A stretch of DNA of 64,000 nucleotides from Flavobacterium sp. LHD-80 (GTDB taxonomy: Bacteria > Bacteroidota > Bacteroidia > Flavobacteriales > Flavobacteriaceae), in contig NZ_JAVFVS010000005.1 in the NCBI RefSeq assembly GCF_030929605.1, forward strand, positions 62,001-126,000, written 5' to 3'. Position numbers and translations under genes: made by a program. The notes beneath the pieces are model-generated. The model did not search any database, was not told the origin of the DNA, and was given only the letters and a program-made list of their open reading frames with translations. Numbering within the stretch: the stretch's first letter is position 1; every line of letters begins with the position of its first letter. Of this stretch, positions 6,750 to 15,759 are shown piece by piece.

Positions 6750-9263
6750 ATGATTAGAGTAATAGTAGTTGGAAACGGCATGGTTGGTTATAAATTTTGC
6801 GAAAAGTTTGTTGCAAAATCAGGACAGGAAAAGTATCAGGTTACCGTTTTTGGTGAAGAGCCAAGACGCGCATATGATCGTGTTCACTTAAGCGAATACT
6901 TTGGAGGAAAAACGGCAGATGATCTTTCATTATCAACAAGTAATTGGTACACTGAAAACAATATTATTCTCAATACATCAGAATTAATTACAGATATTAA
7001 TCGTGACACAAAAACAATTCACACGCACTTAAACAAAACACATACGTACGATTACTTAGTTTTAGCTACAGGTTCTTCTGCTTTTGTTCCACCAATTGAA
7101 GGCGTCGAAAAAGAAGGTGTTTTTGTATACAGAACCATCGAAGATCTAGATGCTATAATGGCTTATGCAAAAAAAATAAAAATAAAAGGCGCAACAGAAG
7201 CTGCTGTTTTAGGAGGAGGATTATTAGGCCTTGAAGCGGCTAAAGCGGTTAGAGATTTAGGTTTGAATCCGCATGTAGTGGAATTTGCACCACGCTTGAT
7301 GCCAAGACAATTGGATCAAGGCGCAAGCGATATGCTTCAAGCCAAAATTGAAGAATTAAATATCGGAATTCATCTTAACAAAGCAACACAATATATTGAC
7401 GGAAAAGAAAGCATAACAGGAATGATGTTTGCGAATGAGGAATTGTTAAAAGTAGACATGTTGGTTATATCTGCCGGAATCAAACCTCGTGACGAACTGG
7501 CTAGAGTTTCAGGACTTGAAGTTGGCGTGAGAGGCGGAATCGTGGTAAACAATCAAATGCAGACATCAGATCCTTCAATTTATGCAATTGGTGAAGCTGC
7601 ACTTTACAACCAAAACATTTACGGACTTGTTGCTCCAGGCTACGAAATGGCCGATGTTGCTGCTGAACAAATCTTAAATGGTGATAAAACCATGAGAGAA
7701 ACCATCGATATGTCGACACAATTGAAATTAATTGGTGTTGAAGTTGCGAGTTTTGGTGATCCTTTTATCGAAAATGAAAACGTAACTGCCATTATTTATG
7801 AAAACAAATTAAGTGGCATCTACAAAAGAATAAATGTTACCAAAGATTCTAAAACGCTCTTAGGTGGAATTTTAGTCGGCGATTCAAGCGATTACAATTC
7901 GCTTTTTCAGATTTACAGCAACGCAATGGCTTTGCCTAAAAATCCAGAAGATCTGATTTTAGGTTCTCGCGACGGCTCTGAAGGTTCAAGTTTAGGAAGT
8001 GTTATGGATTTACCAGATACTGCCGTAATTTGCTCTTGTGAAAATGTAACAAAAGGCGCCATCTGCTGTAAAATTCTAGACGAATCTTGCGCTACACTTT
8101 CAGATGTTGTAAAAGCAACCAAAGCAACTTCAGGCTGTGGAGGCTGTAAACCAATGGTTTCTGATTTGGTAAAAGCGACTCAAAAATCTTTAGGAAAAGA
8201 AGTAAAAGAAGTTATATGTGAACATTTCAACTATAACCGCCAGGAATTATTCGATTTGGTAAAAATCAATAAATATGAGAATTTCTACGATGTTTTAGAT
8301 CATCACGGGAAAGGCGACGGATGCGAAATTTGCAAACCGGTTGTCGCTTCTATTTTCTCTAGCATTTATAACGATACTGCAAATAAACACGTTACAACGC
8401 AAGATACAAACGATAGATTTTTGGCTAATATTCAACGAAACGGAACTTATTCTGTAGTTCCTAGAGTTGCCGGAGGCGAAATTACTGCTGAGAAATTAAT
8501 CGTAATTGGCGAAGTGGCTAAACAATTTGATTTATACACTAAAATCACTGGAGCGCAAAGAGTCGATTTATTTGGAGCACATTTAAGTGATTTGCCGAAA
8601 ATCTGGAAAATATTGATTGATAACGGTTTTGAAAGTGGTCACGCTTACGGAAAATCACTTCGTGCTGTAAAAAGCTGCGTAGGAAATGCTTGGTGTCGTT
8701 ACGGAATGGACGACAGCGCCGGATTTGCCATCGAACTAGAAAACAGATACAAAGGAATTCGTTCTCCGCATAAATTAAAAGGTGGCGTTTCAGCCTGCAT
8801 CCGCGAATGCGCAGAAGCCCGCGGAAAAGATTTCGGATTAATTGCTGTTGAAGGTGGATGGAACCTATACATCGCAGGAAATGGCGGTGCAAATCCAAAA
8901 CATGCCGTTTTATTAGCCGAGAAAATCGACAAAGAAACAGTTATAAAATACATGGACAGATTCTTAATGTATTACATCCGCACCGCTGGCCCGCTGATTC
9001 GAACTTCAACTTGGTTAGAAAAACTAGACGGCGGTTTAGAATATTTAAAAGAAGTAATCATCGAAGACAGTTTAGGAATCTGCGAAACATTAGAAGCAGA
9101 AATGCAGACTTTAGTTAACACTTTCGAATGCGAATGGAAGCAAGTTCTTGAAAAACCAAGATTATTGAAACGTTTTAATCACTTTATAAACTCAGACGAA
9201 AAAGACGATAACGCAGTTTTTGTCCCTTTAAGAGATCAAAAAATGCCTAAAGCTTGGTCGTAA
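6750..9263 (+). CDS. nirB: NAD(P)H-dependent nitrite reductase, large subunit
   Basis: Cytoplasmic siroheme nitrite reductase reducing nitrite to ammonium; 837 aa is normal for NirB. Domains in order: FAD/NAD(P)H oxidoreductase (VVGNGMVGYKFCEKF at the N-terminus; second dinucleotide fold AAVLGGGLLGLEAAKAV near residue 150); a BFD-like [2Fe-2S] segment (ICSCEN and SGCGGCKP, about 427-468) with a second, degenerate BFD-like repeat (CEHFNYNRQ and GCEICKP); ferredoxin-like half domain; then the siroheme/[4Fe-4S] site with SCVGNAWCRYG near 640 and ACIRECAEA near 681. All four cluster Cys are present. The partner nirD lies 380 bp downstream and SUMT for siroheme is at 31474. The promoter carries the operator motif shared with narK, the nitrate reductase and moeA. 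Confidence 0.96.
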   Translation: MIRVIVVGNGMVGYKFCEKFVAKSGQEKYQVTVFGEEPRRAYDRVHLSEYFGGKTADDLSLSTSNWYTENNIILNTSELITDINRDTKTIHTHLNKTHTYDYLVLATGSSAFVPPIEGVEKEGVFVYRTIEDLDAIMAYAKKIKIKGATEAAVLGGGLLGLEAAKAVRDLGLNPHVVEFAPRLMPRQLDQGASDMLQAKIEELNIGIHLNKATQYIDGKESITGMMFANEELLKVDMLVISAGIKPRDELARVSGLEVGVRGGIVVNNQMQTSDPSIYAIGEAALYNQNIYGLVAPGYEMADVAAEQILNGDKTMRETIDMSTQLKLIGVEVASFGDPFIENENVTAIIYENKLSGIYKRINVTKDSKTLLGGILVGDSSDYNSLFQIYSNAMALPKNPEDLILGSRDGSEGSSLGSVMDLPDTAVICSCENVTKGAICCKILDESCATLSDVVKATKATSGCGGCKPMVSDLVKATQKSLGKEVKEVICEHFNYNRQELFDLVKINKYENFYDVLDHHGKGDGCEICKPVVASIFSSIYNDTANKHVTTQDTNDRFLANIQRNGTYSVVPRVAGGEITAEKLIVIGEVAKQFDLYTKITGAQRVDLFGAHLSDLPKIWKILIDNGFESGHAYGKSLRAVKSCVGNAWCRYGMDDSAGFAIELENRYKGIRSPHKLKGGVSACIRECAEARGKDFGLIAVEGGWNLYIAGNGGANPKHAVLLAEKIDKETVIKYMDRFLMYYIRTAGPLIRTSTWLEKLDGGLEYLKEVIIEDSLGICETLEAEMQTLVNTFECEWKQVLEKPRLLKRFNHFINSDEKDDNAVFVPLRDQKMPKAWS

Positions 9264-9266
9264 ATA

Positions 9267-9624
9267 AATTTATTTAAAACACATAGAGACATAGAATCAT
9301 TAAACTTAAAAAGGCGTTTCACTTGCATAAACACACATAGCTATGCGTTAGAAACTAGTTTCTTTTAATTTTCTATTTCTCAAACAAAAAACAAAAAAAT
9401 CTATGTTTCTATGTGTTTAAAATAAAAGCCACAGATTAAAGGATTAAAAAGATTAAAAATAAAATCGGCTAAATCTGCAATCCCGATAACTATCGGGAGC
9501 GCGAGAAAAAATAGCTCCAAAAAAAAAAGAAAAAAAAATCATTAAACGTTTGCTGTCCTTCTTACCCTCTTTTTTACTGCGCCATCAAACTCTCTTGATT
9601 GTAAAAAGAGGGCTAAGAAACAGG
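9267..9624. repeat. Repeat-filled gap between nirB and nirD
   Basis: The gap contains an inverted repeat with arms near 9267-9290 (ACACATAGAGACATAGAA) and 9401-9420 (ATCTATGTTTCTATGTGTTT), a palindrome TCCCGATAACTATCGGGA at about 9481-9498, and a strong hairpin at 9552-9624. The hairpin stem pairs CTTACCCTCTTTTTTAC with GTAAAAAGAGGGCTAAG, ending about 20 bp before the nirD ATG. The hairpin may set nirD expression relative to nirB. The segment AAGGCGTTTCACTTGCA near 9312 recurs inverted near 10166, so nirD is flanked by inverted copies. Confidence 0.65.
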
Positions 9625-9643
9625 AAATCAAAACTTAATCAAA

Positions 9644-10021
9644 ATGGAAGAAATCTTAAATCAATACGAAACGGTTCATGCAAGCGATGCAACAATTTGG
9701 TTCAAAGCTGGCAAAGTTGAAGATTTCCCGACCAACCGAGGCGGATGCATCAAATACAAAAACAAACAAATTGCTATTTTCAATTTCACACGTCGTAATG
9801 AGTGGTATGCTTGCCAAAACGCCTGCCCGCACAAAATGGAAATGGTGCTTTCAAGAGGAATGACCGGATCTACAGACGATATTCCAAAAATTGCCTGTCC
9901 GATGCATAAAAAGACTTTTTCTTTAGTTGATGGTTCAAATTTAAACGGAGAAGAATATAGCATTGCAACTTATCCTATTAAGATTGTTGAAGACGAAGTT
10001 TTCGTTGGATTTGTAGATTGA
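9644..10021 (+). CDS. nirD: Nitrite reductase small subunit, Rieske-type
   Basis: A 125-aa Rieske [2Fe-2S] protein that pairs with NirB in NADH-dependent nitrite reduction. The two cluster motifs are CQNACPHK (about residues 57-64) and CPMHKKTF (about 86-93), giving the expected Cys-x-His and Cys-x2-His ligands in the NirD arrangement. The N-terminal stretch VHASDATIWFKAGKVEDFP is typical of NirD. It is separated from nirB by an unusually long repeat-containing gap, so it may be under a separate or attenuated transcript. Confidence 0.92.
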   Translation: MEEILNQYETVHASDATIWFKAGKVEDFPTNRGGCIKYKNKQIAIFNFTRRNEWYACQNACPHKMEMVLSRGMTGSTDDIPKIACPMHKKTFSLVDGSNLNGEEYSIATYPIKIVEDEVFVGFVD

Positions 10022-10033
10022 TTTCACGCAATC

Positions 10034-10138
10034 TTGTCATTTCGACGAAGGAGAAATCTTCGCAAGTAACTCCGCACAGAAGCGTTAACAATCTTTGTCG
10101 AGCTTCTCGCGAAGATTTCTCCTTCGTCGAAATGACAA
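10034..10138. repeat. Dispersed palindromic element, copy 3
   Basis: A 105-bp inverted repeat with the same arms as copy 1 (GTCATTTCGACGAAGG), just 3' of nirD. The loop contains AACAATCTTTGTCGAGC. A probable 3' hairpin for the nirD transcript. Confidence 0.9.
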
Positions 10139-10276
10139 AACTATCGTAATTACTATGTGAATTAATGCAAGTGAAACGCCTTTAACCACAAACAAAACTA
10201 TGTTTCTATGTGTTAAAAAAAATTATCCGCAAAAACTTAATTCCGTATCTTTGAAATTCTATTATCAAACCAAAAA

Positions 10277-10861
10277 ATGACTACACCTTTTCAAAAAGCA
10301 AGCGAATGGATTGATGCTGAAAATGCTCAAGACCCAAACATTGAAACCGACCACAACAAAGAATATCCAAAAGAATTACTGTATTCCAACAGGATGTACG
10401 AAAGACTGATGCAGTTTGAACCAAATGCATCCGAAGAAATCCAAATTGCTTCAAAAGCACAGCACATCTGTCGATGGAAAGTTGCCCGCGAATCATACCC
10501 AATAGACCGTGTTGGTTATTTGAAATGGAGAGAAGAATTGAAAAAATTCCACGCAAAAACTACTGCAGAAATTCTGGAAAAAGCAGGTTATGACCAGACT
10601 TTTATTGATCGCGTTTCTTTTTTAATTGAGAAAAAATTACTTAAAAAAGACCACGAAACACAATTATTAGAAGATGTAATTTGTCTAGTTTTCCTTGAAT
10701 ATTATTTAGATCCTTTCGTTCACAAACACGACGAAGAAAAACTAAAAAACATCTTCAAAAAAACCTGGGATAAAATGTCGGACAAAGGACATGAGGAAGC
10801 CTTGAAAATCAACTATTCTGAAGAAAATCTTAATCTTATAAAAGCATCTTTAGGATTGTAA
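10277..10861 (+). CDS. DUF4202 domain protein
   Basis: A 194-aa soluble protein starting MTTPFQKASEWIDAENAQDPN, which matches the DUF4202 family. Visible features are the conserved CRWKVARESYP near residue 75, GYLKWREELKKFHA near 89, and an acidic helix LLEDVICLVFLEYYLDPF near 133-150. There is no signal peptide or membrane segment. Function unknown; the His/Asp/Glu pattern recalls HD-like helical proteins, but I cannot confirm a metal site. It sits 9 bp upstream of the NarX-like kinase and is probably co-transcribed with it, pointing to a role in nitrate assimilation. Confidence 0.85.
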   Translation: MTTPFQKASEWIDAENAQDPNIETDHNKEYPKELLYSNRMYERLMQFEPNASEEIQIASKAQHICRWKVARESYPIDRVGYLKWREELKKFHAKTTAEILEKAGYDQTFIDRVSFLIEKKLLKKDHETQLLEDVICLVFLEYYLDPFVHKHDEEKLKNIFKKTWDKMSDKGHEEALKINYSEENLNLIKASLGL

Positions 10862-10870
10862 ACTGACTTT

Positions 10871-12679
10871 ATGAAGAAAAGCAATCAGGAAGAAGAAAAA
10901 ATCACCTTCAAAAATTTACGCCGTCTGTATTTTTTTGCGCTTCTTACTATTGCCTTAACTATAATTGTGAGTCAGATTTTAGTGCAATACAATCTGAATC
11001 AACAGTTAAGCGATTCTAAAATCATTAATTTTTCGGGAAAACAAAGGATGTTGAGCCAGAAAATCGTAAAAGAAGTTCTGATTCTGCATTACGTTTCTGA
11101 TACCGCCTCTGCCAAACAAATTTCGCATTTAAATGAAGTTTTAGCGCTTTGGAAGAAAAACCAAAATATGCTCGAAAACGGCAGTGATAGCTTGGCTTTT
11201 CCAAAAGAAAAATCAGAAACACTTTCTAAATTATATTTAGAAATCAATCCAATTTTCAATAAAATTGCAAAGGCAACCGATTCATTTTTATTGAATTTAA
11301 AACAAAAAAAACAATCATCTGAAAATCAAAAATTCGTAAATAGTATTTTAGAAAACGAAGGCATTTTCCTTTCTAAAATGAATCAGATTGTAACCCAATA
11401 CGATCTCGAAGCACACGAAAAAGTAACTGAGCAACGCAAAATTGAATATTGGATTTTTGGGTTCACTCTTTTAGTTTTGCTTTTAGAATTCCTTTTCATT
11501 TTCAGACCTACAAATAAAAAAATCGAAAGATTAATTACAAGACTTTTATCTTCCGAAAAGAAAGCTTTAAAGCTCGCTTACGACACAGAAATCCTCAGCG
11601 AAATCAAGGAAAATTCGGTTAAAGAATTAAAATCGCTCAATTATGCGATGGAAAATACTTTACTCTATTGCCGAATTTCGCCTGATGGTTCGATTATTCA
11701 TATTGGTGAAAAATTTGCCAAATTGCTGAATTATACCAAGTTTTCATCAAACAAAAAATTCTCTGAAGTTTTAACTGTTGACGAAAAAGAACAAACCAAT
11801 TTTGACCGTCTAATTTTCGAAAAACAAAGAAGTGGCTGGCAGGGCGAAATCAGTATTTTAAACAAAGAAAACGAAACCATTTGGCTTGATTTGTCAATGG
11901 TTCCGGTCATGATCAAAAAAGACGAATTAGAACTTTTAATCGTATGTTTCAACATTACTGAACGCAAAAAAGCACAGCGTGAAGTTGAACGTTTAAATCT
12001 TGAAAATACAACCGAAAAAATCAATCAGCAAAAGATTATTTCGAGTAAAATTGTTGAAAATCAAGAAAACGAACAAAACCGAATCGCAAAAGAAATTCAC
12101 GACGGAATTGGCCAAATGCTTACGGGCTTAAAATTCAGTTTAGAAAGTATCAATTTAGACGACCGAGAAAAATCGGAACAAAAAATTGAATATTTAAAGA
12201 AACTTTCGCTAGACATTATAAAAGGTGTCCGTACCGCAACTTTTAACCTGATGCCACCAGAATTAAGCGATCACGGAATCGTTTCTTCATTGGCAAAACT
12301 TACACAAGAACTCTCAAAACTTACTGGAAAAGAAATCCTTTTCTACAACAAAACTGAGTTCGACCGACGTTTAGATTCCCTAATCGAAATCAACATTTAT
12401 CGATTAACTCAAGAAGCCATCAACAACGCCATAAAATACGCCGAATCGTCGCATATTATCGTCCAGCTTTCCCACAGCGAAACACTTTTAAGCATCATCA
12501 TCGACGACAACGGAAAAGGTTTCGACATCAATTCCGTCGACAAAAAGCGCAACAGCGAATCCGGAATGGGGCTTTTATTCATGAAAGAAAGAATACAATA
12601 CATCAACGGGCGCGTTTTCATCAACTCAATTCCAGGCGAAGGAACGAGAATTACATTCAATATTCCTATTCTTAAATGA
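10871..12679 (+). CDS. NarX-like nitrate/nitrite sensor histidine kinase
   Basis: A 602-aa inner-membrane kinase. TM1 spans about residues 17-40 and TM2 about 192-213; between them lies a periplasmic PilJ/NarX-type domain with INFSGKQRMLSQKI near 51-64, corresponding to the NarX P-box that binds nitrate or nitrite. Then come a PAS domain (about 250-370; SPDGSIIHIGEKFAKLLNY), a HisKA_3 dimerisation helix with the phospho-acceptor in RIAKEIHDGIGQMLTG (about 400-415), and a HATPase domain with the DDNGKGFD and SGMGLLFMKERI boxes. HisKA_3 kinases pair with NarL/LuxR-type regulators, and such a regulator follows at 13423. Nitrate sensing is inferred from the P-box and the setting. Confidence 0.9.
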   Translation: MKKSNQEEEKITFKNLRRLYFFALLTIALTIIVSQILVQYNLNQQLSDSKIINFSGKQRMLSQKIVKEVLILHYVSDTASAKQISHLNEVLALWKKNQNMLENGSDSLAFPKEKSETLSKLYLEINPIFNKIAKATDSFLLNLKQKKQSSENQKFVNSILENEGIFLSKMNQIVTQYDLEAHEKVTEQRKIEYWIFGFTLLVLLLEFLFIFRPTNKKIERLITRLLSSEKKALKLAYDTEILSEIKENSVKELKSLNYAMENTLLYCRISPDGSIIHIGEKFAKLLNYTKFSSNKKFSEVLTVDEKEQTNFDRLIFEKQRSGWQGEISILNKENETIWLDLSMVPVMIKKDELELLIVCFNITERKKAQREVERLNLENTTEKINQQKIISSKIVENQENEQNRIAKEIHDGIGQMLTGLKFSLESINLDDREKSEQKIEYLKKLSLDIIKGVRTATFNLMPPELSDHGIVSSLAKLTQELSKLTGKEILFYNKTEFDRRLDSLIEINIYRLTQEAINNAIKYAESSHIIVQLSHSETLLSIIIDDNGKGFDINSVDKKRNSESGMGLLFMKERIQYINGRVFINSIPGEGTRITFNIPILK

Positions 12680-12688
12680 GAAAATCAG

Positions 12689-12846
12689 TCAATTAGATAA
12701 TTTGATAATTACTTAAAGTCGCGTAAAAAATTATCTAATTATCAAATTGATACATTCCCTAATTATCTAATTAATAAGGGCGAGCCAGTATTAGAAAAAG
12801 TGGGCAAACATACTTTATCTTTATTCGCCCACTTTCCCTAATACTG
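12689..12846. repeat. Two adjacent inverted repeats downstream of the kinase
   Basis: First, TCAATTAGATAATTTGATAA (12689-12708) is near-complementary to TTATCTAATTATCAAATTGA (12731-12750), with a further AATTATCTAATTAA unit after it. Second, CAGTATTAGAAAAAGTGGGC (12786-12805) pairs with 12827-12846, 18 of 20 bases. Downstream 12847-12912 resembles the 25684-25724 segment in its ending, GCACTCGTTTTCAAAAGAA. Confidence 0.75.
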
Positions 12847-12950
12847 TCGGGCTATCCGCGCTACTTCGGTAGCTTGCTCCTATCCCTCTCGCGGGCACTC
12901 GTTTTCAAAAGAAAATTTAAGTTTATAAGGGAATTAAAAAGTAAAAAAAA

Positions 12951-13119
12951 CAATTGCCTCCAGCTTTAGCTGGAGGTTATAAAAAAGTATCAAGAAGGGC
13001 TTTAGCCAAACTTATGCATTTGGCTAAAGCCTTTTCCCTTTTACCTAGAAAAAACTCCAGCTAAAGCTGGAGGCAATTGAAAAACAAACTTTGTCAAAGT
13101 TTTGAACTTTGACAAAGTT
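12951..13119. repeat. Nested palindromes
   Basis: Outer arms 12951-12976 and 13055-13079 pair with each other, but each is also a palindrome by itself (CCTCCAGC-TTTA-GCTGGAGG). Inside them, AGGGCTTTAGCCAAA (12996-13010) pairs with 13019-13034. Just after, AACTTTGTCAAAGTT (13087-13101) is perfectly repeated in inverse at 13105-13119. No gene is credible between 12680 and 13354. Confidence 0.85.
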
Positions 13120-13140
13120 ACCCCAAAACTACCCACTATC

Positions 13141-13232
13141 TTGCTAAGCTGAGCGGAGTCGAAGCCCATGCAAAGCAAATCGCCAATCTTTGTAACGCTA
13201 CTTGCATGGGCTTCGACTCCCCTCGGCCTGAC
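13141..13232. repeat. Dispersed palindromic element, CTGAGCGGAGTCGAAG stem with shared loop
   Basis: Arms AGCTGAGCGGAGTCGAAGCCC... and the near complement ending GGCCTGAC. The loop CGCCAATCTTTGTAACGC is the same loop seen in the GTCATTTCGAC-stem elements, linking two stem types into one family. Confidence 0.85.
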
Positions 13233-13354
13233 TAAAAATGAGAGCTAAAAATTGAAATTGATTTTTTTGCAATTGCAATTGATATTGCATTTTTTAATGA
13301 TTTTTTAATATTGGAGCCTACAATTTCACAAATCAGAATTTAAAATCTAAAAAA

Positions 13355-13395
13355 TTACGTATATTAGCGTCTTCTTTATAGATGAATATACGTAA
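13355..13395. promoter_or_regulatory. TACGTA inverted repeat in the response-regulator promoter
   Basis: A perfect 11-bp inverted repeat, TTACGTATATT (13355-13365) and AATATACGTAA (13385-13395), separated by 19 bp and ending 27 bp before the response-regulator ATG. The TACGTA core also occurs upstream of nirB and the nitrate reductase, which suggests shared control or autoregulation. Confidence 0.55.
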
Positions 13396-13422
13396 AAATC
13401 GAGAATCTAAATTAAGTAAATT

Positions 13423-14082
13423 ATGAGTAATATCATTCGTGTAGTATTAGCAGATGACCATGTTTTTGTTAGAGACGGAATCAAATCTTTACTGGAAAAC
13501 GAAGCAAACATCGAGGTTGTGGGCGAAGCAATAGATGGCGCCGATGCAATTGATGTAATTGCCGATACAAAACCTGATTTACTTATAGCTGATATTCGTA
13601 TGCCAAACTTAACAGGTATCGAACTAGTAGAAAAACTTAGAAGCGATAACAACGATATAAAAATCATCATGCTTTCAATGCACGAATCAGAAGAATATGT
13701 ATTAAAGTCAATAAAAGCTGGCGCCGACGGGTATTTATTAAAAGGATCTTCTAAAGAAGAGTTTTTAAAAGCGCTTCATATTGTTTCTGCTGGCGGAAAA
13801 TATTTCAGTGGCGATATTTCTTCTATCTTAATTGGTCAATTAACAAATCCTTCTAATTCATTAGAACCTAAGCAAAATTTAGGTGACGAAATGATGATTA
13901 CCAAAAGAGAAAAAGAAATTCTGACGCTGTTATTATCAGGAAAAGGAAACAAAGAAATTGCCGAAGCACTTGACATCAGCAAACGTACTGCCGAAGTACA
14001 CCGTTTTAACCTCATGAAAAAACTGAAAGTAAAAAACTTAATGGAACTTTCTAACAAAGCCACTGAGTATTCTTTAATCTAA
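13423..14082 (+). CDS. NarL/LuxR-type response regulator
   Basis: A 219-aa two-component response regulator. The receiver domain has the acidic pair D11/D12, phospho-acceptor D57 in LLIADIRMP, the Ser/Thr switch region IIMLSMHES and the conserved Lys in YLLKGSSKEE. The C-terminal LuxR/NarL helix-turn-helix spans about 150-212 (TKREKEILTLLLSGKGNKEIAEAL, then SKRTAEVHRFNLMKKL). It is the evident partner of the HisKA_3 kinase at 10871. The recognition helix (RTAEVHRFN) differs from E. coli NarL (STVKVHVKH) at the Lys contacts, so its DNA site need not match TACYYMT, although TACTTAT sites in this window do fit that consensus. Confidence 0.92.
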   Translation: MSNIIRVVLADDHVFVRDGIKSLLENEANIEVVGEAIDGADAIDVIADTKPDLLIADIRMPNLTGIELVEKLRSDNNDIKIIMLSMHESEEYVLKSIKAGADGYLLKGSSKEEFLKALHIVSAGGKYFSGDISSILIGQLTNPSNSLEPKQNLGDEMMITKREKEILTLLLSGKGNKEIAEALDISKRTAEVHRFNLMKKLKVKNLMELSNKATEYSLI

Positions 14083-14112
14083 ATAATTACGTATAAATAC
14101 GTAATTATTTTT
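14081..14112 (+). terminator. Terminator of the response-regulator gene
   Basis: A perfect 13-bp stem AAATAATTACGTA (14081-14093), loop TAAA, complement 14098-14110, then a T run. It starts inside the stop codon. The inner TTACGTA-N4-TACGTAA also has the form of the regulatory dyads, so a dual role is possible. Confidence 0.75.
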
Positions 14113-14139
14113 CAAAAACTGCGTTTTAGCATGTTTTAA

Positions 14140-14162
14140 CTAAGTTATAGTACTTATTTTTA
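14140..14162 (+). promoter_or_regulatory. narK promoter with operator dyad
   Basis: CTAAGTT-ATAG-TACTTAT (14140-14157) overlaps a -7-like box, TATTTTTA (14155-14162). The relation between dyad and -7 box is the same as at nirB and the nitrate reductase. The ATG is at 14181. Confidence 0.55.
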
Positions 14163-14180
14163 CATAAAAATATAAGTACT

Positions 14181-15680
14181 ATGAAAACTACAAACTCACT
14201 TACGCAATCACACAAGATTTTATTTTTAAATACTTTGGCATTTACAATCTGTTTTGCCTGCTGGACTTTAAACGGGGTTTTAGTAACCTTTTTGGTCGAT
14301 AATGGAATTTTCCATTGGAGCGTTGTTCAAGTTGGATGGCTTTTAGGAATTCCAATTTTAACGGGTTCTGTAATGCGTCTCCCAATCGGAATCCTAACTG
14401 ATAAATTTGGAGGAAAATATGTTTTTTCTCTTTTACTATTATTAAGTTCAATTCCACTCTTCCTCCTTCCCTACGCCGACAGTTTTTTCATGTTTGCTTT
14501 ATTGAGTTTCTTCTTCGGAATGGTCGGAACCAGCTTTGCAGTCGGTATTGGTTATACTTCAATATGGTATCCAAAAGAATGGCAAGGACGCGCCTTAGGA
14601 ATCTTCGGAATGGGAAATGCCGGCGCGGCAATTACTACATTTTTAGCTCCTTCCCTATTAAATCATTTTTCAATTGATGATCCGCAAAACGGCTGGAAAG
14701 TGCTCCCTATTATTTATGCTGTTTCATTAGTTGTTATTGGAATTGCCTTTTTACTTTTTACCGAAAATAAAAAACCTGAAAACAATACTAAAACTGTATC
14801 TCAAATGCTTGTCCCTTTAAAATCAGCCCGAGTTTGGCGTTTTGGAGCATATTATTTTTTAGTTTTTGGTTGCTTTGTGGCTTATTCGCAATGGCTTTTA
14901 CCCAACTTTATGAATGTTTATCAGACTAGTTTGGTTATGGGAGGTTTGTTTGCTACTATGTTTAGTCTTCCTTCAGGCGTTATCAGAGCATTTGGGGGTT
15001 ATTTATCCGATAAATTCGGCGCAAGAAAAGTAATGTATTGGGTTTTGGGTTCTTCCGTAATTTTGAGCGCTTTATTAGCTATTCCAAAAATGGAAATCAT
15101 TACAACAGGTCCTGGAGTTTTGGCAACTAAAAAAGGAACCATTACAGCTGTAACAAACGATAAAATTAAGATAGGAGAAACTGATTTTCCGGTCGCACAG
15201 AAAAAAGAAAACACAGCCGAAAATGCTATTTTTCCAACTTCAACATCTTGGCAACAAGTCGTAGTAGCAGAAAATCAAAGTGTAAAGAAAAAAGAATTAC
15301 TAGCAAAAGGAATTACCGTAATTAAGTTTGATGCTAATATGTGGGTTTTCTTGGTTTTAGTAATCTTAATCGGGATTTCTTGGGGAATCGGAAAAGCAGC
15401 TGTTTACAAACATATTCCAGAATATTTCCCAAATGAAGTGGGTGTTGTAGGTGGAATGGTCGGAATGATTGGCGGTTTAGGTGGCTTCTTTGGCCCAATC
15501 ATCTTTGGTTATTTATTAACCGCAACCGGAATCTGGTCAAGTTCATGGATTTTTATTCTGCTTTTTTCAATAGGCTGTTTGGCTTGGATGCATTACGCGA
15601 TTACCAAAAGTGTAAGCAAAAAACAATCTGTACCAACAAAAGCTATTGAAACGCAGCAACTTGTACCTGCAACTAATTAA
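14181..15680 (+). CDS. narK: NarK-family nitrate/nitrite transporter (MFS)
   Basis: A 499-aa twelve-helix major facilitator in the inner membrane. The nitrate-signature Gly-rich segments are visible: FGMGNAGAAITTFLAP near residues 149-164 and GGMVGMIGGLGGFFGPIIFG near 431-450. A soluble insertion of about 75 residues (about 306-383) splits the second helix bundle and is not typical of classical NarK; it has a beta-rich repeat and a VVVAENQSVKKKELLAKG segment reminiscent of biotinyl/lipoyl hairpins. The two paralogues at 41702 and 43409 carry the same insertion. It lies in the nitrate assimilation cluster, so nitrate uptake is the likely job; direction (import, antiport) is not readable. Confidence 0.92.
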   Translation: MKTTNSLTQSHKILFLNTLAFTICFACWTLNGVLVTFLVDNGIFHWSVVQVGWLLGIPILTGSVMRLPIGILTDKFGGKYVFSLLLLLSSIPLFLLPYADSFFMFALLSFFFGMVGTSFAVGIGYTSIWYPKEWQGRALGIFGMGNAGAAITTFLAPSLLNHFSIDDPQNGWKVLPIIYAVSLVVIGIAFLLFTENKKPENNTKTVSQMLVPLKSARVWRFGAYYFLVFGCFVAYSQWLLPNFMNVYQTSLVMGGLFATMFSLPSGVIRAFGGYLSDKFGARKVMYWVLGSSVILSALLAIPKMEIITTGPGVLATKKGTITAVTNDKIKIGETDFPVAQKKENTAENAIFPTSTSWQQVVVAENQSVKKKELLAKGITVIKFDANMWVFLVLVILIGISWGIGKAAVYKHIPEYFPNEVGVVGGMVGMIGGLGGFFGPIIFGYLLTATGIWSSSWIFILLFSIGCLAWMHYAITKSVSKKQSVPTKAIETQQLVPATN

Positions 15681-15759
15681 AATTTAAAATAATGACTTTT
15701 ATCATTAGTAAAGGCTTATTTTTCTTACAAATTTACGCCATCAAAAAATTACCAGTTTT

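Noticed and set aside
14081-14112. TTACGTA-N4-TACGTAA here as a pure operator
   Set aside because: It begins in the stop codon and has a 13-bp stem plus T run, so a terminator is the better explanation.
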